A DNA stretch of 30,463 nucleotides from Prasinococcaceae sp. CCMP 1430 (lineage: Eukaryota; Prasinodermophyta; Palmophyllophyceae; Prasinococcales; Prasinococcaceae), in NCBI GenBank assembly GCA_013416795.1, contig RQSC01000008.1, positions 374,743 through 405,205 on the forward strand, read 5' to 3'. Both the position numbers and the translations under genes were made by a program. The notes beneath the pieces are model-generated. The model was given only the letters and a program-made list of their open reading frames with translations, did no database searches and had not been told where the DNA came from. Below, one piece after another: positions 1 through 9,219 of this stretch. Numbering within the stretch: position 1 is the stretch's first letter; every line of letters begins with the position of its first letter.

Positions 1-3000
1 GCGCGCACGCGGCGCCCCACGTCTGCGTCGCCGAGGCGCCATCGAGGCGATACCAGCCGCCGCCCTGCAGCGCGCCGCACGCGTAGCACTGCTCGCCCGC
101 CTGGGGCGTGAAGGTGTTGGCGGGGCAGTCGGCGCAGGACGTCAGGCCCGTCGAGGCGGTGGTCGTGCCGATGGCGCACGCCTCGCAGGTGGACTGGCCA
201 GCCAAGGGCTGGTAAAGGCCCTTGGCGCACGGCTCGCACGTCGACGAGGCGGTGGCGCCTATCAGGGCAGAAGAGGTGCCGGCGGGGCACTCCTTGCAGC
301 CCTCGCCCGCGGCGTCGGCGTAGGTCCCGGCGGGGCAGTCGGAGCACGCTTTTGAGCCAGTGTCTGAGCCTTGGCCCGCCGGGCAGGCGAGGCAGTCCGC
401 CGAGGTTGCGGAGAACGTGGCGGCGTTGTATGTGTTGGCGCCGCACGGTTCGCACTGCCTCGCGTCGCCGCCGTACGAGGCCACGTACATGCCGGGCGGG
501 CACGCGTAGCAGGAGGAGGTGTCGATCGTGCCGGCCGCGCATATCGAAAGCTGGACGGCGAGGGCGCGTACATAGCTATCGACGCCCGAGCCGAACGCGC
601 TCCACGCCGCGCCGTCCCACCTGGCGATGTGGGACGTGCCCGACACGCCGCCGGCCGAGTTGAACTCACCGCCGACGTACAGCGAGCCCGACGAAGCGTC
701 CCACGCGAGGGCGTAAACACTGCCATCAACGCCCGAGCCGAGGGCGCTCCACGCCGCACCGTCCCACTTGGCGATGTAGGACGTGCCCGACACGCCGCCG
801 GCCGAGCCAAAATATCCGCCGACGTACAGCAAGCCCGACGAAGCGTCCCACGCAAGGGCGCGTACTATATCGCCATCAACGCCCGAGCCGAGCGCGCTCC
901 ACGCCGCGCCATCCCACTTGGCAATGTAACGCGTGCCCGACACGCCGCCGGCCGAGCCGAAGTCGCCGCCAACGTACACCGAGCCCGACGAAGCGTCCCA
1001 CGCGAGGGCAAGTACATACAGCCCATCGACGCCCGAGCCGAGCGCGCTCCACGCCGCGCCGTCCCACTTGGCGATCTCGGACGTGCCCGAGACGCCGCCG
1101 AACGACTCGAAGTCGCCGCCGACGTACAGCACGCCCGACGAAGCGTCCCACGCGAGGGCGTATACATAGTCATCGACGCCCGAGCCGAGCGCGCTCCACG
1201 CCGCGCCGTCCCACTTGGCGATGTGGGACGTGCCCGACACGCCGCCGGCCGAGTTGAACTCACCGCCGACGTACAGCGAGCCCGACGACGCGTCCCACGC
1301 GAGGACAAGTACGGGGCCATCGACGCCCGAGCCGAGCGCGCTCCACGCCGCGCCATCCCACTTGGCAATGTAACGCGTGCCCGACACGCCGCCAGCCGAG
1401 TCGAAGACGCCGCCAACGTACAGCGAGCCCGACGAAAAGTCCCACGCAAGGGCGTAAATCCGCGAAAAGCCGAGCGCGCTCCACGCCGCGCCGTCCCACT
1501 TGGCGATGTGGGACATGCCCGACACGCCGCCGACCGAGTCGAAGGAGCCGCCGACGTACAGCAAGCCCGACGAAGCGTCCCACGCGAGGGCGAAAACACT
1601 GCCATCGACGCCCGAGCCGAGCGCGCGGCCATCGACGCCCGAGCCGAGCGCGCTCCACGCCGCGCCGTCCCACTTGGCGATGTGGGACGTGCCCGACACG
1701 CCGCCGGCCGAGCCGAAGTCGCCGCCGACGTACAGCGAGCCCGACGAAGCATCCCGCGCGAGGGCGCGTACGGGCCCATCGACCTCCGAGCCGAGCGCGC
1801 CCCACGCCGCGCCGTCCCACTTGGCGATGTTAGACGTGCCCGACACGCCGCCGGCCGAGTCGAACCAGCCGCCGACGTACAGCGAGCCCGACGAAGCGTC
1901 CCACGCGAGGGCAAGTACATACAGCCCATCGACGCCCGAGCCGAGCGCGCTCCACGCCGCGCCGTCCCACTTGGCGATCTTGGACGTGCCCGGCACGCCG
2001 CCGGCCGAGTCAAAGTCGCCGCCGACGTACAGCGAGCCCGACGAAGCGTCCCATGCGAGGGCGTATACATGGATCCACTCATCCATGCCTGAGCCGAGGG
2101 CGCTCCACGCCGCACCGTCCCACTTGGCGTTGTCACCCGTGCCCCACACGCCGCCGGCATGGAAGAAGTAGCCGCCGACGTACAGCGAGCCCGACGAAGC
2201 GTCCCACGCGAAGGCGTTTACACGCCACCCATCGATGCCCGAGCCGAGCGCGCTCCACGCCGCGCCGTCCCACTTGGCGATCTTGGACGTGCCCGACACG
2301 CCGCCGAACGACTCGAAGGAGCCGCCGACGTACAGCGAGCCCGACGAAGCGTCCCACGCGAGGGCGCGTACATCGGGATCGACGACCGAGCCGAGCGCGC
2401 TCCACGCCGCGCCGTCAGTTAAACGCCACCCATCGACGCCCGAGACGAGCGCGCTCCACGCCGCGCCGTCCCACTTGGCGATCTTGGACGTGCCCGACAC
2501 GCCGCCGGCCGAGCCGAAATATCCGCCGACGTACAGCACGCCCGACGACGCGTCCCACGCGAGGGCGTATACCCGGTCATCGACGCCCGAGCCGAACGCC
2601 GCCGTCCACACGTCCCCTTCATGCAGCATCGCAAAACCTCTCCCATCCCATCCCCCTCCGGCCACCGCGAGCCGCGAGCCGCTCGAGACCGTTCGCACGT
2701 TCGCGCTGGCAGGGAGGACCACCTCCACGCCCATGCCGTCGTCGGTGAAGTTAAGCTCGCCCGCATACGCCCCGCTCGTGCCGAGGCCCGAGCCGAGCGT
2801 AAGCACAATGGACACCGACGCGCCGCCTGCGAGCGATCCCAGGGCGGGCGAGGCCGACATCCACGCGTCCGAAGCCGCAGCCGTCCAATCCACCGCGCTA
2901 GCCGCATCGTTGGTGAGCGTGACCGTCGCGGTCGTGGTCGTGCTGTACGCCATCGTCTCGGACACGCTCCCGGGCGACACGCTGAGGGGCGGTGACACGG

Positions 3001-3576
3001 TCAGCTGCAGCGGCAGCCGGATGGCGTCGCCGCCGCTCGAGCCCACCACCAGCACTGCCGAGTGCGCGCCCTGGGCCAACCCCGACGCGTTCATCCGCAC
3101 CGTCACGCTGGCGCTTTCAGCCGCCACGAGGCCGCTCCCAGAGCTCGCGCCCACCACGCTCGTCCAGGCCTCGCTGACGGTGGCGAACCAGTCCAGAGTG
3201 CCTGAGCCATCCTACCGTTCGTGCGGGACGGGTCGAATGGAGGGGTCAGCGCGGGGTGGCGCGCGCAACAACTGCGGCTCGCTCGCTCTGCCCACCGGCA
3301 ACGGCGCCCTTGCGCGCGCAGCAGCACGCCCGCGCCACCTAAGCCCCCCTCTTGCCCCACGCGAGCGCGGCGCCTCTCCTTGGGCGCGGCCGCGCCGCCA
3401 CGCACCGCGTCCGCGACGAACGTCACCGCCGCCTCGGCCACGTCGGGCCGGTAGGCCGCCAGCGCCAGCGTGTCGGGCGTCCCCGCTCCGAACGCAAGCC
3501 GCGTTGTTGCGAGTGCTCCTTGCGCGGCGCTGACCGCGGCGAGGAGCAGGAGGGTCGGCGCGGCCGGGGATGGCAT
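1..3576 (-). CDS. Secreted BACON / Rax2-like repeat / Cys-rich protein (3' end outside window)
   Basis: Exon 1 is 3576-3406, exon 2 runs from 3211 to the window edge, and the 194-nt intron has donor GTGCGT and acceptor TAG, phase 0. Seen: the ATG at 3576 opens a signal peptide (MPSPAAPTLLLLAAVSAAQG). Two Ig-like segments of BACON type follow at about 3205-2700, with repeated DW..A.SDAW motifs and an LQLTVSP end. Then comes an array of about 47-residue repeats (about 2640-556) with core LAWDASSGSLYVGG and IAKWDGAAWSALG. A Cys-rich tail (about 547-1) carries CPAGTY.....C..CPAGT repeats, as in ephrin-receptor-like/GCC2-GCC3 domains. About 1127 codons lie in the window with no stop. The repeats resemble the propeller blades of Rax2-like cortical or cell-surface proteins. 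Inference: a secreted or surface adhesion or structural protein. A membrane anchor may lie beyond the edge. The 5' exon and domain order are fairly secure; the function is unknown. Confidence 0.8.
556..2640 (-). repeat. Tandem array of about 13 full Rax2-like repeats plus truncated copies
   Basis: Unit length is about 141-144 nt (47-48 residues). Copies are very similar in DNA as well as protein, for example the recurrent 'tcccacttggcgat' and 'gacgtacagcgagcccgac' blocks. Thirteen full units can be counted. There are also two in-frame truncated units, near 2405-2455 (a unit cut down to VDGWRLTDGAAW) and near 1600-1650 (VDGRALGSGVDG), and a final unit that breaks off at about 556. Every indel keeps the reading frame, which argues that the array is translated. 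The number suggests two stacked propellers. Assembly collapse or expansion here is possible. Confidence 0.85.
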
Positions 3577-4072
3577 GATGGCGCTCTTTGCGCGCCGCGC
3601 GGGGGGCGACGGGCGGCGCGCGGCGCGCGCTGGAGAACTTGCAACCCTTCTTCTTTTTGGACAGGGAAGTGTCCAAGACCATCGTTCTCTTCAGAGTCTT
3701 CAGTCTTCAAGCTCTTTGGTTTCCCGGGTTCGTGTTTTGAGTGCCTTGAGTTGTCTTGCAGACGCTGAACAAGGTCGAATGAGTCTTGGATATCGAGCAA
3801 CCCAAACAGCCCTTCATCCGGCCCTTGCTGACCGAAAGGAAAGTAAGTTGCGTCGGATTGTCACACCTTCCTCAACCTTGAGTGTAGGCGGCGCGAGCGA
3901 GCTCGCGGACACGGCGCGCGGCCCCTCCCGCCCCTCGCGCGCCCTCGCGCGCGCTCCCTCACACACACGCATGCACGCACACACGCACACACGCACATGC
4001 ACACGCACACACACACACGCGTACGCACATGCACACACATACATGTCATGAACACACGCACGCGCGCCCCAG
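3577..4072. other. Divergent spacer between the secreted repeat gene and EMC3, with an AT-richer island and AC-rich tract
   Basis: About 3645-3885 is roughly 50% GC by count, against a much higher value on both sides. It holds a short hairpin (ggaca-gggaag-tgtcc at 3659-3674). On the minus strand there is an unusually protein-like open stretch (see findings). From 3959 to about 4046 the plus strand is an AC-rich dinucleotide tract, which then leads into the EMC3 splice acceptor (cccag, ending 4072). No N-terminal EMC3 exon was found in any plus frame. Confidence 0.5.
3959..4046 (+). repeat. (CA/CG)n dinucleotide-rich tract before the EMC3 acceptor
   Basis: Alternating ac/gc/at dinucleotides with many cacacac runs lie about 25 nt upstream of the AG acceptor at 4071-4072. 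Such alternating purine-pyrimidine DNA can form Z-DNA. It sits where a polypyrimidine tract is expected. Confidence 0.75.
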
Positions 4073-4796
4073 GAGCACGGCGTGCTTCGCAAGGAGACGC
4101 AGAGCGTCAACCCGCAGGCGGCGATGATGTCCGACCCCACGATGATGATGGACATGCTGAAGAAGAACGTGCACATGATTGTGCCGCAGATGCTCACCGG
4201 CGCGTGGGTCAACTTCTTCTTCAGCGGCTTCGTCATCGCCAAGATCCCCTTCCCGCTCACGCAGCGCTTCCGCACCATGCTGCAGCGCGGCATCGACCTG
4301 CAGGTGCGCGCCGCGCGTGGCGTGGCGTGCTCGCGCGCGCATGCGGCGCGTGCGTGCGGGCCGCGCGCGCGCGCGGTGTGCTCGGTGTGTGCGCGTGCGA
4401 GCGAGCGCTTCCGTCGGCTCGCAAAGGCGCCAAGAGATGCGTGCTCACGCATCCGGTGCCTCCTGGGCATGCAAACACACGCGCACGCGCGCCTTCGCCC
4501 CGCAGTCCCTGGACGTGACGTACGTCTCCAGCCTGAGCTGGTACTTCTTGAACCTGTTCGGCCTCCGCGGCCTGAACCAGCTGCTGCTGGGCGCGAGCGC
4601 CTCCGAGGCGATCGACGACACCAAGCTGATGGGCATGCAGCAGCAGATGATGATGGGCGCGGGCATGGACACCTCCAAGGCGTACGCGGCGGAGCTTCAG
4701 CAGATGGAGCTCATGAGGCACAGCACCGCCGCCATGGAGGGGTTCGAGGCGCGCGCGGCGGCGACGCTCGCCGCGCTCGAGCGGCGCGGGGGGTGA
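4073..4796 (+). CDS. EMC3: ER membrane protein complex subunit 3 (EMC3/TMEM111), N-terminus missing
   Basis: EMC3 is a core subunit of the ER membrane complex, which inserts tail-anchored and multipass proteins. It belongs to the YidC/Oxa1/GET1 superfamily. Seen: exon A 4073-4303 (phase 0 at both ends) encodes EHGVLRKETQS, then MMSDPTMMMDMLKKNV, WVNFFFSGFVIAKIPFPLT and RFRTMLQRGIDLQ. The intron is 4304-4505 (donor gtgcgc, acceptor ccgcag). Exon B 4506-4796 encodes SLDVTYVSSLSWYFLNLFGL and a Met-rich tail ending ...LERRGG. These blocks align with conserved EMC3 segments, including the two C-terminal membrane helices. Only 173 residues are present, against about 260 in the family. The first membrane helix and the basic cytosolic region are absent from the window. 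The exon begins after a splice acceptor, so at least one upstream exon is required. It is either lost in assembly or this is a truncated copy. Confidence 0.88.
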
Positions 4797-5431
4797 GCGC
4801 ATCGGGGCGTGCTGCTGGTGGTGTGTGCGTTGGTGGGGTAAGTGAGTGGGGGGCGTAATGAGGAACGGAAGAGGCCAGCACTCTGCCACTCTAGATGCGC
4901 GCGCGCGCGCGCGCGTATGTGTGTGTGCGCGCGCCCGCGCGTGTGTGTGTGCTTGCGCGAGCGCGTACGTGCATGCGTGTGCGCAGTGCGCGTGCGCGCA
5001 TGTGTGCCCGCGCGTGTGCGCGAGCGTGTGCGCGGGCGCCGCTTTGAGGGCGTATGTACACAGGGTTCGCATCCTGCGGCTCGGCGGCCCAGCGATTGAT
5101 CGGTTTCGCACCCGCTTCGAACCCGGTTCAATCCTCCCCTCCGAACCGGTTCGAACCACCGCAGACCGGGGAAGACATCCGCCTTCACCCGGTTTCCGCA
5201 GGGAGGGCGATCGGAGTTTTTGCAGCGCGCGGGCGGCGGGAAACGCGCGCCCGACGCCGCCATTCATTCAATTCAATTTGATGGCAGTGTGTATGCCAAC
5301 GATGCGGAGGGCGCGCGCCACACCGCGCGCGCGGCGCGCGGCGTGCGGGCGGGAGTGGGCAGCGTTCTCGGCCGGGTGAGAGGGACGGGAAGGAGGGTGG
5401 CAGGGCGGGTGGGAAGGATTGTCGGGGGGCG
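4797..5431. other. Intergenic region EMC3-ORC6: Z-DNA-type repeat and palindromes
   Basis: About 4896-5042 is a mosaic of (GC)n and (GT)n runs. About 5100-5165 holds related copies of a ttcgaacc/ggttcgaa motif, including the 12-bp perfect palindrome cgaaccggttcg. About 5267-5282 is a short AT-richer stretch (attcattcaattcaat) that may belong to the ORC6 promoter. No convincing gene was seen. Confidence 0.5.
4896..5042. repeat. (GC)n/(GT)n alternating purine-pyrimidine tract
   Basis: About 150 bp of almost unbroken alternating purine and pyrimidine: gcgcgcgc, gtgtgtgt, and mixtures of the two. This is strong Z-DNA-forming composition. It starts about 100 bp downstream of the EMC3 stop. Confidence 0.8.
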
Positions 5432-6547
5432 ATGGATGTGAAGGCGGTGTGCGCGCGCCTGGGCGTGCGCGACGCGCGCGTGCGTGAGCGTGCGGAGGAC
5501 CTCGTGCTCGAGAGCAGGGCCGCCGGCGGCAGCGGCGCGCTTGGCGCCGCCGAGATGGGGCGCAGCGCGGCGTGCGTGGAGCTGGCGCTCCGGCATCACA
5601 ACCTGCCCGCGGAGCGCACCAAGCTGCAGAAGCTGAGCTGCCTGCCACCCAACGCGTACCTCAACGCGCTGCGCGCCATCTCGAGCGCGCTGCGCGTGCC
5701 CGATGCGGTCGCGGTCGACACGGACGCGCTCGCGGTGCGCCTGGGGTGCATGCGCTCGCGCGGCACGGCGCGGCGCGTGCTCGGCAAGTACAAGGAGCGC
5801 TTCGTCCGCAAGCTGCCCGCCGCCCGCAGGAGGGGCTGCGACTTCTCGCGCGCCACGTTCGGCGTGGTTGCGCTCTTCCTTGCCGCGAAGAAGGATAAGC
5901 TCAAGGTCGACTGGCGCGAGGCGTGCGAGGCCACGGGTGTTGACGAGGACGACTTCCAGAAGGTGCACAACTCGATGCGCGACCTCTGCTACGACCTCGT
6001 GGGCGGGGGAGAGAGGGCCGGCGGCGCCACCACCAAGGAGCAGGCGCGCAGCGTCAAGCGCCACCGCGATCTCATGGATGCCACCGACTTCGAGGCTGCG
6101 GCCGCAGGCGATGGGAAGGGCAAAGGGGCCGCCGCCGCGGCGACCGCCGCAGGGGAGGGCAAGCGCAGAGCGGCCGCAGTGGGTGCCACGCGCGCCGAGC
6201 AGCCGCGGCGGCAGCACACCAGGCCGGGCAAGGACGCAGGCGGACCGCCGCCGACGCGCGCGACGGCGTCAGGAGGGACGCGCGAGCCAGCCGCCTCCCG
6301 CGGCGCGGATGAAGAGAAACGAGGCGCCGCAGCTGCCGTAGCGAGGGCGCGGGCGCACACGCAGGGCGGAGCAGGGCCGAGCGGCGTAGGGAAAGCGGTG
6401 GTCGGCGGCAACGGCGGCGATGCCGAGCGCTCGGCGTCGGTCGCTGCGGCACGCGCGCTGCTCGCGTCCGCGCCGCCGCCCAAGAAGAAGAAGGTCAAGC
6501 AGGCCAAGCTCTCCTTCTTCAAGGCCGCCGCAACCGCGCAGCGGTGA
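5432..6547 (+). CDS. ORC6: Origin recognition complex subunit 6
   Basis: ORC6 is the smallest ORC subunit. It has cyclin-box/TFIIB-like folds and helps load MCM2-7 at origins in the nucleus. Seen: a single 371-residue exon. The N-terminal cyclin-like box (about residues 1-95) includes VCARLGV, CVELALRHHNLP and LQKLSCLPPNAYLNALRAIS. The second box (about 95-195) has LAVRLGCMRSRG, VLGKYKERFVRKLPAARR, CDFSRATFGVVALFLAAKK and MRDLCYDLVG, the best-conserved ORC6 signatures. A conserved-looking RHRDLMD follows. Residues about 210-350 are Ala/Gly/Arg-rich and probably disordered. The end has a basic nuclear-localisation-like PKKKKVK followed by QAKLSFFK, which resembles a PCNA-binding box but is one residue short of the usual Qxx[LMI]xx[FY][FY]. 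No intron was needed. It converges with the downstream transporter gene. Confidence 0.9.
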   Translation: MDVKAVCARLGVRDARVRERAEDLVLESRAAGGSGALGAAEMGRSAACVELALRHHNLPAERTKLQKLSCLPPNAYLNALRAISSALRVPDAVAVDTDALAVRLGCMRSRGTARRVLGKYKERFVRKLPAARRRGCDFSRATFGVVALFLAAKKDKLKVDWREACEATGVDEDDFQKVHNSMRDLCYDLVGGGERAGGATTKEQARSVKRHRDLMDATDFEAAAAGDGKGKGAAAAATAAGEGKRRAAAVGATRAEQPRRQHTRPGKDAGGPPPTRATASGGTREPAASRGADEEKRGAAAAVARARAHTQGGAGPSGVGKAVVGGNGGDAERSASVAAARALLASAPPPKKKKVKQAKLSFFKAAATAQR

Positions 6548-6956
6548 CCGAGGAGGGCGCGCGCTTGTCCCGCGGCACGAATAATACGACCCTCACAGCG
6601 CACGCACGCGGCCTGCGCCTGTCGCAAGCGTTGCCGGGGCCAGTAGCACCCCCAGCACCCAGCACACCCGAAACACACACACACTTACCGCGCGCACGCT
6701 TGCGCGCTGGAGCAGCGCGTGCGCTCCGTCCAGGCCAGCTGCGAAGGCACCGCGAACGTTAGATGTCCATTAAAACCCGAACGGCAGGATTCTATTTTGC
6801 CGCCCCTGCTACCACTTGGCTCGCGATCGTTGCTTTTCGCGCCGCTCTATGCACAAGTTGCGCGGCTGTAGCTGCTGGCGCCACAGTTGGGGTAGGTCCG
6901 CCGACGCCGCTCGGCGCGGCGGGAGTGCCCGTGGTTGTTTGCATGCCCCCAGGCGT
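6548..6956. other. Convergent 3' spacer ORC6 / ammonium transporter
   Basis: About 410 bp between two stop codons facing each other, presumably both 3' UTRs. An AC-rich patch lies near 6674-6684. A 77-codon plus-strand frame (6763-6996) overlaps the transporter 3' end and shows no recognisable features. No clear AATAAA was seen for either gene. Confidence 0.45.
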
Positions 6957-8411
6957 TTACGCGACGGCCTTGCCGGGGGCCACATCCTCCGTGTAGTACG
7001 CCGAGCCGCCGTGCTCGGTCGAGTCGAGGCCCTCCATCTCCTCCTCAGGCGATGCGCGCAGCATGTCCATCCTCTTGAGCGCGTAGAAGAGCAGGCCCTG
7101 CGTGGCCATCACCCACAGGAAGATGACGATGATGCCGACGATCTCGGCGGCCAGGAGCTTGCCGTTGCCGCCGTAGAAGATGCCGACGTCCTGGTCGCTC
7201 GAGTAGGCCTGAGCGACGTACTTGTCCGCCGCGAAGAGACCCACGACGATCAGGCCCCACGCGCCAGTGCAGCCGTGCAGCGCGATGGCGTCCACGGGGT
7301 CGTCGACGCGCAGCTTGTACAGGATGAACCACTTCGAGAAGAGGAAGACCAGCGCGCCGACAGCGCCCGCGATGATGGCCGCCCACGGCTCGAGCGTGGA
7401 GGTGCCGGCGGTGATGGCGACGAGGCCCGCCAGCGAGCCGTTGCAGCTCGTGACGAGGTCCCAGGTGCCGGTCTGGAACTTGCGCATGAAGAGCGTGGCG
7501 AGGCCCGCAGCCGCGCCCGAGAGCGTAGTCGTCACGGCGCAGCGGGCCACCACGTCGGCGTCGCTCGTGCTGGCGACGCCGAGCTGGGAGCCCGGGTTGA
7601 AGCCGTACCAGCCGAACCAAAGCAGGAAGGTGCCAAGCACGACGAGGGTGGCGGAGTGGCCGGGCATGTCAGCCACCTGGCCGTCCTGCGTGAAGCGGCC
7701 GATGCGCGGGCCGACCATGTACGCGCCGGCGAGCGCCGCGAAGCCACCCGTCATGTGCACGACGCCGCAGCCGGCGAAGTCGATCATGCCGTTCTTGAAG
7801 ATGGTCTTGTCGAAGTCGTTGGGGAAGGCGGTGAGCCAACCATCGCCGTCCCACACCCAGTGCACCACCACCGGGTACACGAAGCCGGTGAGGACGACCG
7901 AGTAGATCAGGTATGCGGAGAACGCCGTGCGCTCGGCCATCGCGCCCGACACGATGGTCGCCGCCGCGGCGGCGAACGCCCACTGGAAGAGCCACTCCTC
8001 CCAGCCCCTGTCGTTCAGGAAGTCGTGCAGGCCGTGGTGTCCAGCGCCGATGAAGGCCTTGGCATCCGAGTTGGGGCCGTACGCGAAGCCCCAGCCGAAG
8101 ACGTAGTACGCGATGGCGCCGGCGCACACGTCGATGACGTTCTTGAGCAGGATGTTCATGGTGTTCTTAGTGCGCACGGAGCCCGCGCACAGCATGGCGA
8201 AGCCCGCCTGCATGAGGAACACGAGGTAGGCTGAGGTGAGCAGGAAGGACGAGTTCACCGCGCCCGCGACCTCGGCGCTCGCGGCCGCCTGCTGGCACGT
8301 GAAGAGCAGCGTGGCCTGCGACGCGGCGTCTGCCTCTCCGATCGAGAGGAGGACCTCTTCCGTCAGCAGGTCCTCCGGGCATGCCGCCGTGATCTGGTCG
8401 AGGATCGCCAT
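6957..8411 (-). CDS. AMT1: Ammonium transporter, AMT1/AmtB type
   Basis: A plasma-membrane (or possibly plastid-envelope) channel that takes up ammonium. Seen: 484 residues, no intron, 11 predicted hydrophobic helices in Amt order. The signature FAAAAATIVSGAMAERTAF sits at about residues 146-164. The first pore histidine lies in DFAGCGVVHMTGG (D211, H219). GFNPGSQL follows at about 271-278, and the second pore histidine in ALHGCTGAWG (H379). The cytosolic tail (after about 430) is short and acidic (ASPEEEMEGLDSTEH). The ATG at 8411 was chosen because the protein N-terminus there is AMT-like. The frame stays open for another 400 nt upstream, but that stretch is GC-noise with no conserved sequence. 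The transporter supplies nitrogen for assimilation, fitting a free-living osmotroph or alga. Confidence 0.94.
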   Translation of the reverse strand: MAILDQITAACPEDLLTEEVLLSIGEADAASQATLLFTCQQAAASAEVAGAVNSSFLLTSAYLVFLMQAGFAMLCAGSVRTKNTMNILLKNVIDVCAGAIAYYVFGWGFAYGPNSDAKAFIGAGHHGLHDFLNDRGWEEWLFQWAFAAAAATIVSGAMAERTAFSAYLIYSVVLTGFVYPVVVHWVWDGDGWLTAFPNDFDKTIFKNGMIDFAGCGVVHMTGGFAALAGAYMVGPRIGRFTQDGQVADMPGHSATLVVLGTFLLWFGWYGFNPGSQLGVASTSDADVVARCAVTTTLSGAAAGLATLFMRKFQTGTWDLVTSCNGSLAGLVAITAGTSTLEPWAAIIAGAVGALVFLFSKWFILYKLRVDDPVDAIALHGCTGAWGLIVVGLFAADKYVAQAYSSDQDVGIFYGGNGKLLAAEIVGIIVIFLWVMATQGLLFYALKRMDMLRASPEEEMEGLDSTEHGGSAYYTEDVAPGKAVA

Positions 8412-8814
8412 GGTAACCGCTGGGGAGGGAGGCGTGGAACCTCTCCTCGGCGGCCCACCCGCGCGTGTCGGCACGTGCGGAGTGTGGCGCGCGCGCCCCA
8501 CCCGGCCGGGCCCGCCCCCTCCCCCCCCGCGCGCGCTCGCACGCGCGCGCGCAGAGCCTCGCGCGACGCCCCGGGTGGAGGGGCTTCGCGGAATCCCGCA
8601 GAATCCTGTGCCTCTCGAAGCCATCATCTCCCACCGATCCTGCGCGCGCCGATACCGCGCCGATACAGCGCCGGCGCCGGCGCCGCGCCGTCTCCCGGCC
8701 GTCTCCCCGCCTGCGCCGAGCCGCCGCCGCCGCAGCGCGCGGGCGACGCTGCGCGCAGGACGCGCTGCGGGGCAGGGCGCGCGCGCGCCTCGGGGAACGC
8801 CGATTTCCCAATCC

Positions 8815-8910
8815 ATTTTCAATAGGAAATCAATTTAATGACACGTCAAATGTATGCTATAAAACAACAGAATGTGTAAATTGAAATGGTTCACTGCGAA
8901 ATATTTCGTC
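8815..8910. promoter_or_regulatory. AT-rich promoter island upstream of the ammonium transporter
   Basis: This is a sharp AT-rich dip in GC-rich DNA, about 400 bp upstream of the transporter start. It contains TGACACGTCA (8839-8848; TGAC/GTCA arms around an ACGT core, as bound by bZIP factors), CTATAAAA (8857-8864, a TATA-like box on the plus strand) and the 12-bp palindrome cgaaatatttcg near 8898-8909. Inference: core or upstream promoter of the nitrogen-uptake gene. The TATA orientation would instead favour rightward transcription. Confidence 0.45.
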
Positions 8911-9181
8911 GGCCGCGGCCGCGTTCGCGCTGTCGCGTGTGGTGGCCGTCGCCGTCGCGGTTCCCCCGCGCGCGCGCCGGGTTCGCGCGCGGCGGCTCGC
9001 GCCGGGCCGCTCGTACGCCCTCGGGTGATGGAGGATTCCACCAGTGGGTTCCACCGAGCGCGGCTCGCGCCTCCGTCGGCGCGCAGGCAGCGCCCCTCCC
9101 GTCGCCAGACGCCGGGCCCAGCACCAGAGCCGGGCGAGGGATCCCACGTGCGTCGACGCCCCAGAGAAAAAGATCCGTTGC

Positions 9182-9219
9182 GGATTGTGCAAAGGATTGT
9201 GCAAAGGATTGTGCAAAGG
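9182..9219 (+). repeat. Three-copy 12-bp tandem repeat
   Basis: The unit gattgtgcaaag is repeated three times without mismatch. Because 12 is a multiple of three, it reads as a tetrapeptide repeat in every frame, but no real gene contains it. Confidence 0.85.

Noticed and set aside
371-2422. Long plus-strand open frames (for example 371-2092, 1500-2171, 2235-3533) across the repeat array
   Set aside because: They are antisense or shifted reads of the minus-strand propeller repeats. Only the minus frame gives a signal peptide, Ig-like domains and Cys-rich motifs.
5056-5165. Possible tRNA because of ggttcaatcc / ggttcgaacc T-arm-like strings
   Set aside because: No acceptor, D or anticodon arms can be paired around either string on either strand.
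8412-8822. N-terminal extension of the ammonium transporter to 8822
   Set aside because: The extension is Arg/Ala/Gly noise with no conserved residues. ATG 8411 gives a normal family length.
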